DNA from: Geobacteraceae bacterium
GTDB lineage: Bacteria > Desulfobacterota > Desulfuromonadia > Desulfuromonadales > Desulfuromonadaceae
DNA length: 12,874 nucleotides
Assembly (NCBI GenBank): GCA_020201305.1
Contig: JAIVHC010000002.1
Location: forward strand, 1 to 12,874
Direction: 5' to 3'
The notes under the pieces are model-generated. The model was not told where the DNA came from. It did not search any database and worked only from the letters and a program-made list of their open reading frames with translations. The position numbers and the translations under genes were made by a program. Numbering within the stretch: position 1 is the first letter of the stretch; each line of letters begins with the position of its first letter. This document shows, piece by piece, positions 11,829-12,874 of the stretch.

Positions 11829-12874
11829 AGATTAGGGCATATCATGCCGCAAACACTCGCCGGGAAGGGTGAGTGGCGCAGAACCAGGTCGTGTGCTTCC
11901 TGCTCTTTGCCTTCACGCAGAAGTCTGAGGCGTTGCTGTGTAGGGATAAATGATGGACAGGAGGACTGGCACGGGGCCGCAAATTCACGGTTCATCCAGT
12001 GCGGAATCTTTAAGCGGTCGTCGCCGGTATTGACGAGACCGGCAACATGAGTGTAGTCGTCCGTTACAATATCGCCGAATATGCCGCCTTCAACCCATTT
12101 CCCCATGCGGAACTCGTGGATGCTGATGCGTTCATGGGCCTGACGTTCCTCATAGCTCTTGGCGACAATCTTCTTCCATTCGCCCAACTGCAACAGAGCT
12201 TCAAGCATCTCTTCGCGATCAATGCGGCGCAGAAATTCCGCCATCCCTTGCATAAGGAACTGCTCATCTGCAGAATCGAGATCAAGAAGCCAAACATCCG
12301 GGGACAACCCCTGAACCGGACCACGGACGTATACGGTGCCACCCACCATGCCCATACAGGCACGATCACCGAGGATGGAGTGTGCGTATTCGCAGTCCAC
12401 TCCGCATATAACTGCGGTTCCGCCGCCCATGAATTCAAAGGAAAAGGAGCCGGTATTTTTTAATACCCACAGCTCAGGCTTTGGATACGCCGGGTCATGC
12501 TTCATGAGAGAGCCGCTGCGCGTACCCACGCGACCGGCTACATATATTTTACCGCTTGCAGCGCAGTGGGCGGTAGTGTCACCGCTGTCCCCTTTGATGG
12601 TGAGGGTTGCACCGCTATTAAGCCATCCTGCGTCTGCCGGGGTTGAACCCTCAACGGTGATGTCAGTACCGTCAAGGCCGAACGCTCCTACACGTTGTCC
12701 GGGGTTTTTAATGCTGAAGCGTAACGGGGTGCCGTCCGCAGTCCAGAGGGGACCGCCGACATTGTGGTGTCCCGAAGAGAGTATTTCGAAGTCGGTCTCT
12801 CCCTGTTCCAGGGCTGAATATATCTGCTGTAGCAGGACCTGGGTAGAAATACGATCATTGTCTGAATTAAAAGC
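11657..12874 (-). CDS. 5' part of the same gene: GXGXG glutamate-synthase domain plus GltD-type Fe-S domain (partial, frame 1)
   Basis: The frame is open from the window edge at 12874 and runs to TGA 11657; the true start is outside. In order: a glycine-rich beta-helix as in glutamate synthase alpha-subunit domain 3 ('TIKGDSGDTTAHCAASGKI', 'YVAGRVGTRSGSLMKHDPAY', 'SFEFMGGGTAVICG', 'ILGDRACMGMVGGTVYVRG'), a helical linker ('AEFLRRIDREEMLEALLQLGEW'), then the N-terminal iron-sulphur domain of GltD/dihydropyrimidine-dehydrogenase type ('PCQSSCPSFIPTQQRL', 'SPFPASVCGMICPNLCMDTCSRRF'). After 'SMKQLGQFSLK' (around 11770-11750) the frame loses sense (RAPNAPRIAVKAWPLSG...), while the overlapping frame picks up the FAD domain. 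A single-base loss, real or from sequencing, between about 11741 and 11775 explains this. Together the two parts would give a protein of more than 760 residues. If the frameshift is real the gene is a pseudogene. Confidence 0.85.
   Translation of the reverse strand, partial: AFNSDNDRISTQVLLQQIYSALEQGETDFEILSSGHHNVGGPLWTADGTPLRFSIKNPGQRVGAFGLDGTDITVEGSTPADAGWLNSGATLTIKGDSGDTTAHCAASGKIYVAGRVGTRSGSLMKHDPAYPKPELWVLKNTGSFSFEFMGGGTAVICGVDCEYAHSILGDRACMGMVGGTVYVRGPVQGLSPDVWLLDLDSADEQFLMQGMAEFLRRIDREEMLEALLQLGEWKKIVAKSYEERQAHERISIHEFRMGKWVEGGIFGDIVTDDYTHVAGLVNTGDDRLKIPHWMNREFAAPCQSSCPSFIPTQQRLRLLREGKEQEAHDLVLRHSPFPASVCGMICPNLCMDTCSRRFIDSPVSMKQLGQFSLKARAPNAPRIAVKAWPLSGAARGGSLLRGNCA

Noticed and set aside
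1..12874. CRISPR arrays, rRNA genes or phage structural genes
   Set aside because: No regularly spaced direct repeats, no rRNA signature and no phage-type proteins were found on either strand.

Overview
The window looks like a chromosomal segment of a Gram-negative, probably anaerobic bacterium, most likely a deltaproteobacterium of the Desulfuromonas/Geobacter/Pelobacter kind. This is inferred from gene content and not from any database match: a FadL-type outer-membrane channel, a PhoU-tailed Na/Pi transporter, an AcuC-like deacetylase, a glnB-glnA pair, and a glutamate-synthase-like GXGXG/FAD/4Fe-4S fusion typical of anaerobes. Base composition is close to balanced.

Region 1 (1-1860) has an accessory flavour. 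It holds a doubtful 74-residue ORF on the minus strand, a LysR-family regulator on the plus strand, and the decayed, internally deleted remains of an insertion sequence. The remnant is bounded by an exact 13-bp inverted repeat (1408-1420 and 1761-1773), and its left end overlaps the 3' end of the lysR-type gene.

Region 2 (1879-5497, plus strand) starts with a class I/II-type zinc histone-deacetylase-family protein. It overlaps by ATGA with an unrecognised 284-residue protein whose C-terminal part vaguely resembles a GNAT acetyltransferase. A 30-residue single-pass membrane peptide with a very strong ribosome binding site follows. After a probable new promoter comes a FadL/OmpP1-type channel, closed by a strong hairpin terminator. 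Region 3 (5729-7636, plus strand) carries the Na/Pi cotransporter with a PhoU tail, its terminator, then a tRNA-Leu(CAG) with its own promoter and terminator.

Region 4 (7656-12874, minus strand) is a nitrogen-assimilation block. In transcription order it contains a glutamate-synthase-related flavoprotein (5' end beyond the window and broken by one apparent frameshift), a gap of about 400 bases with a good promoter, a small probable lipoprotein, glnB (PII) and glnA (glutamine synthetase), ending at a 20-bp perfect hairpin. Ammonia would be fixed by GlnA, whose adenylylation Tyr397 is present, under control of PII, whose Tyr51 is present. The GOGAT-related flavoprotein may supply the electron or glutamate-forming side of the cycle.

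The least explained parts are the deacetylase / orphan protein / micropeptide unit, the lipoprotein tied to glnBA, and the frameshifted flavoprotein.
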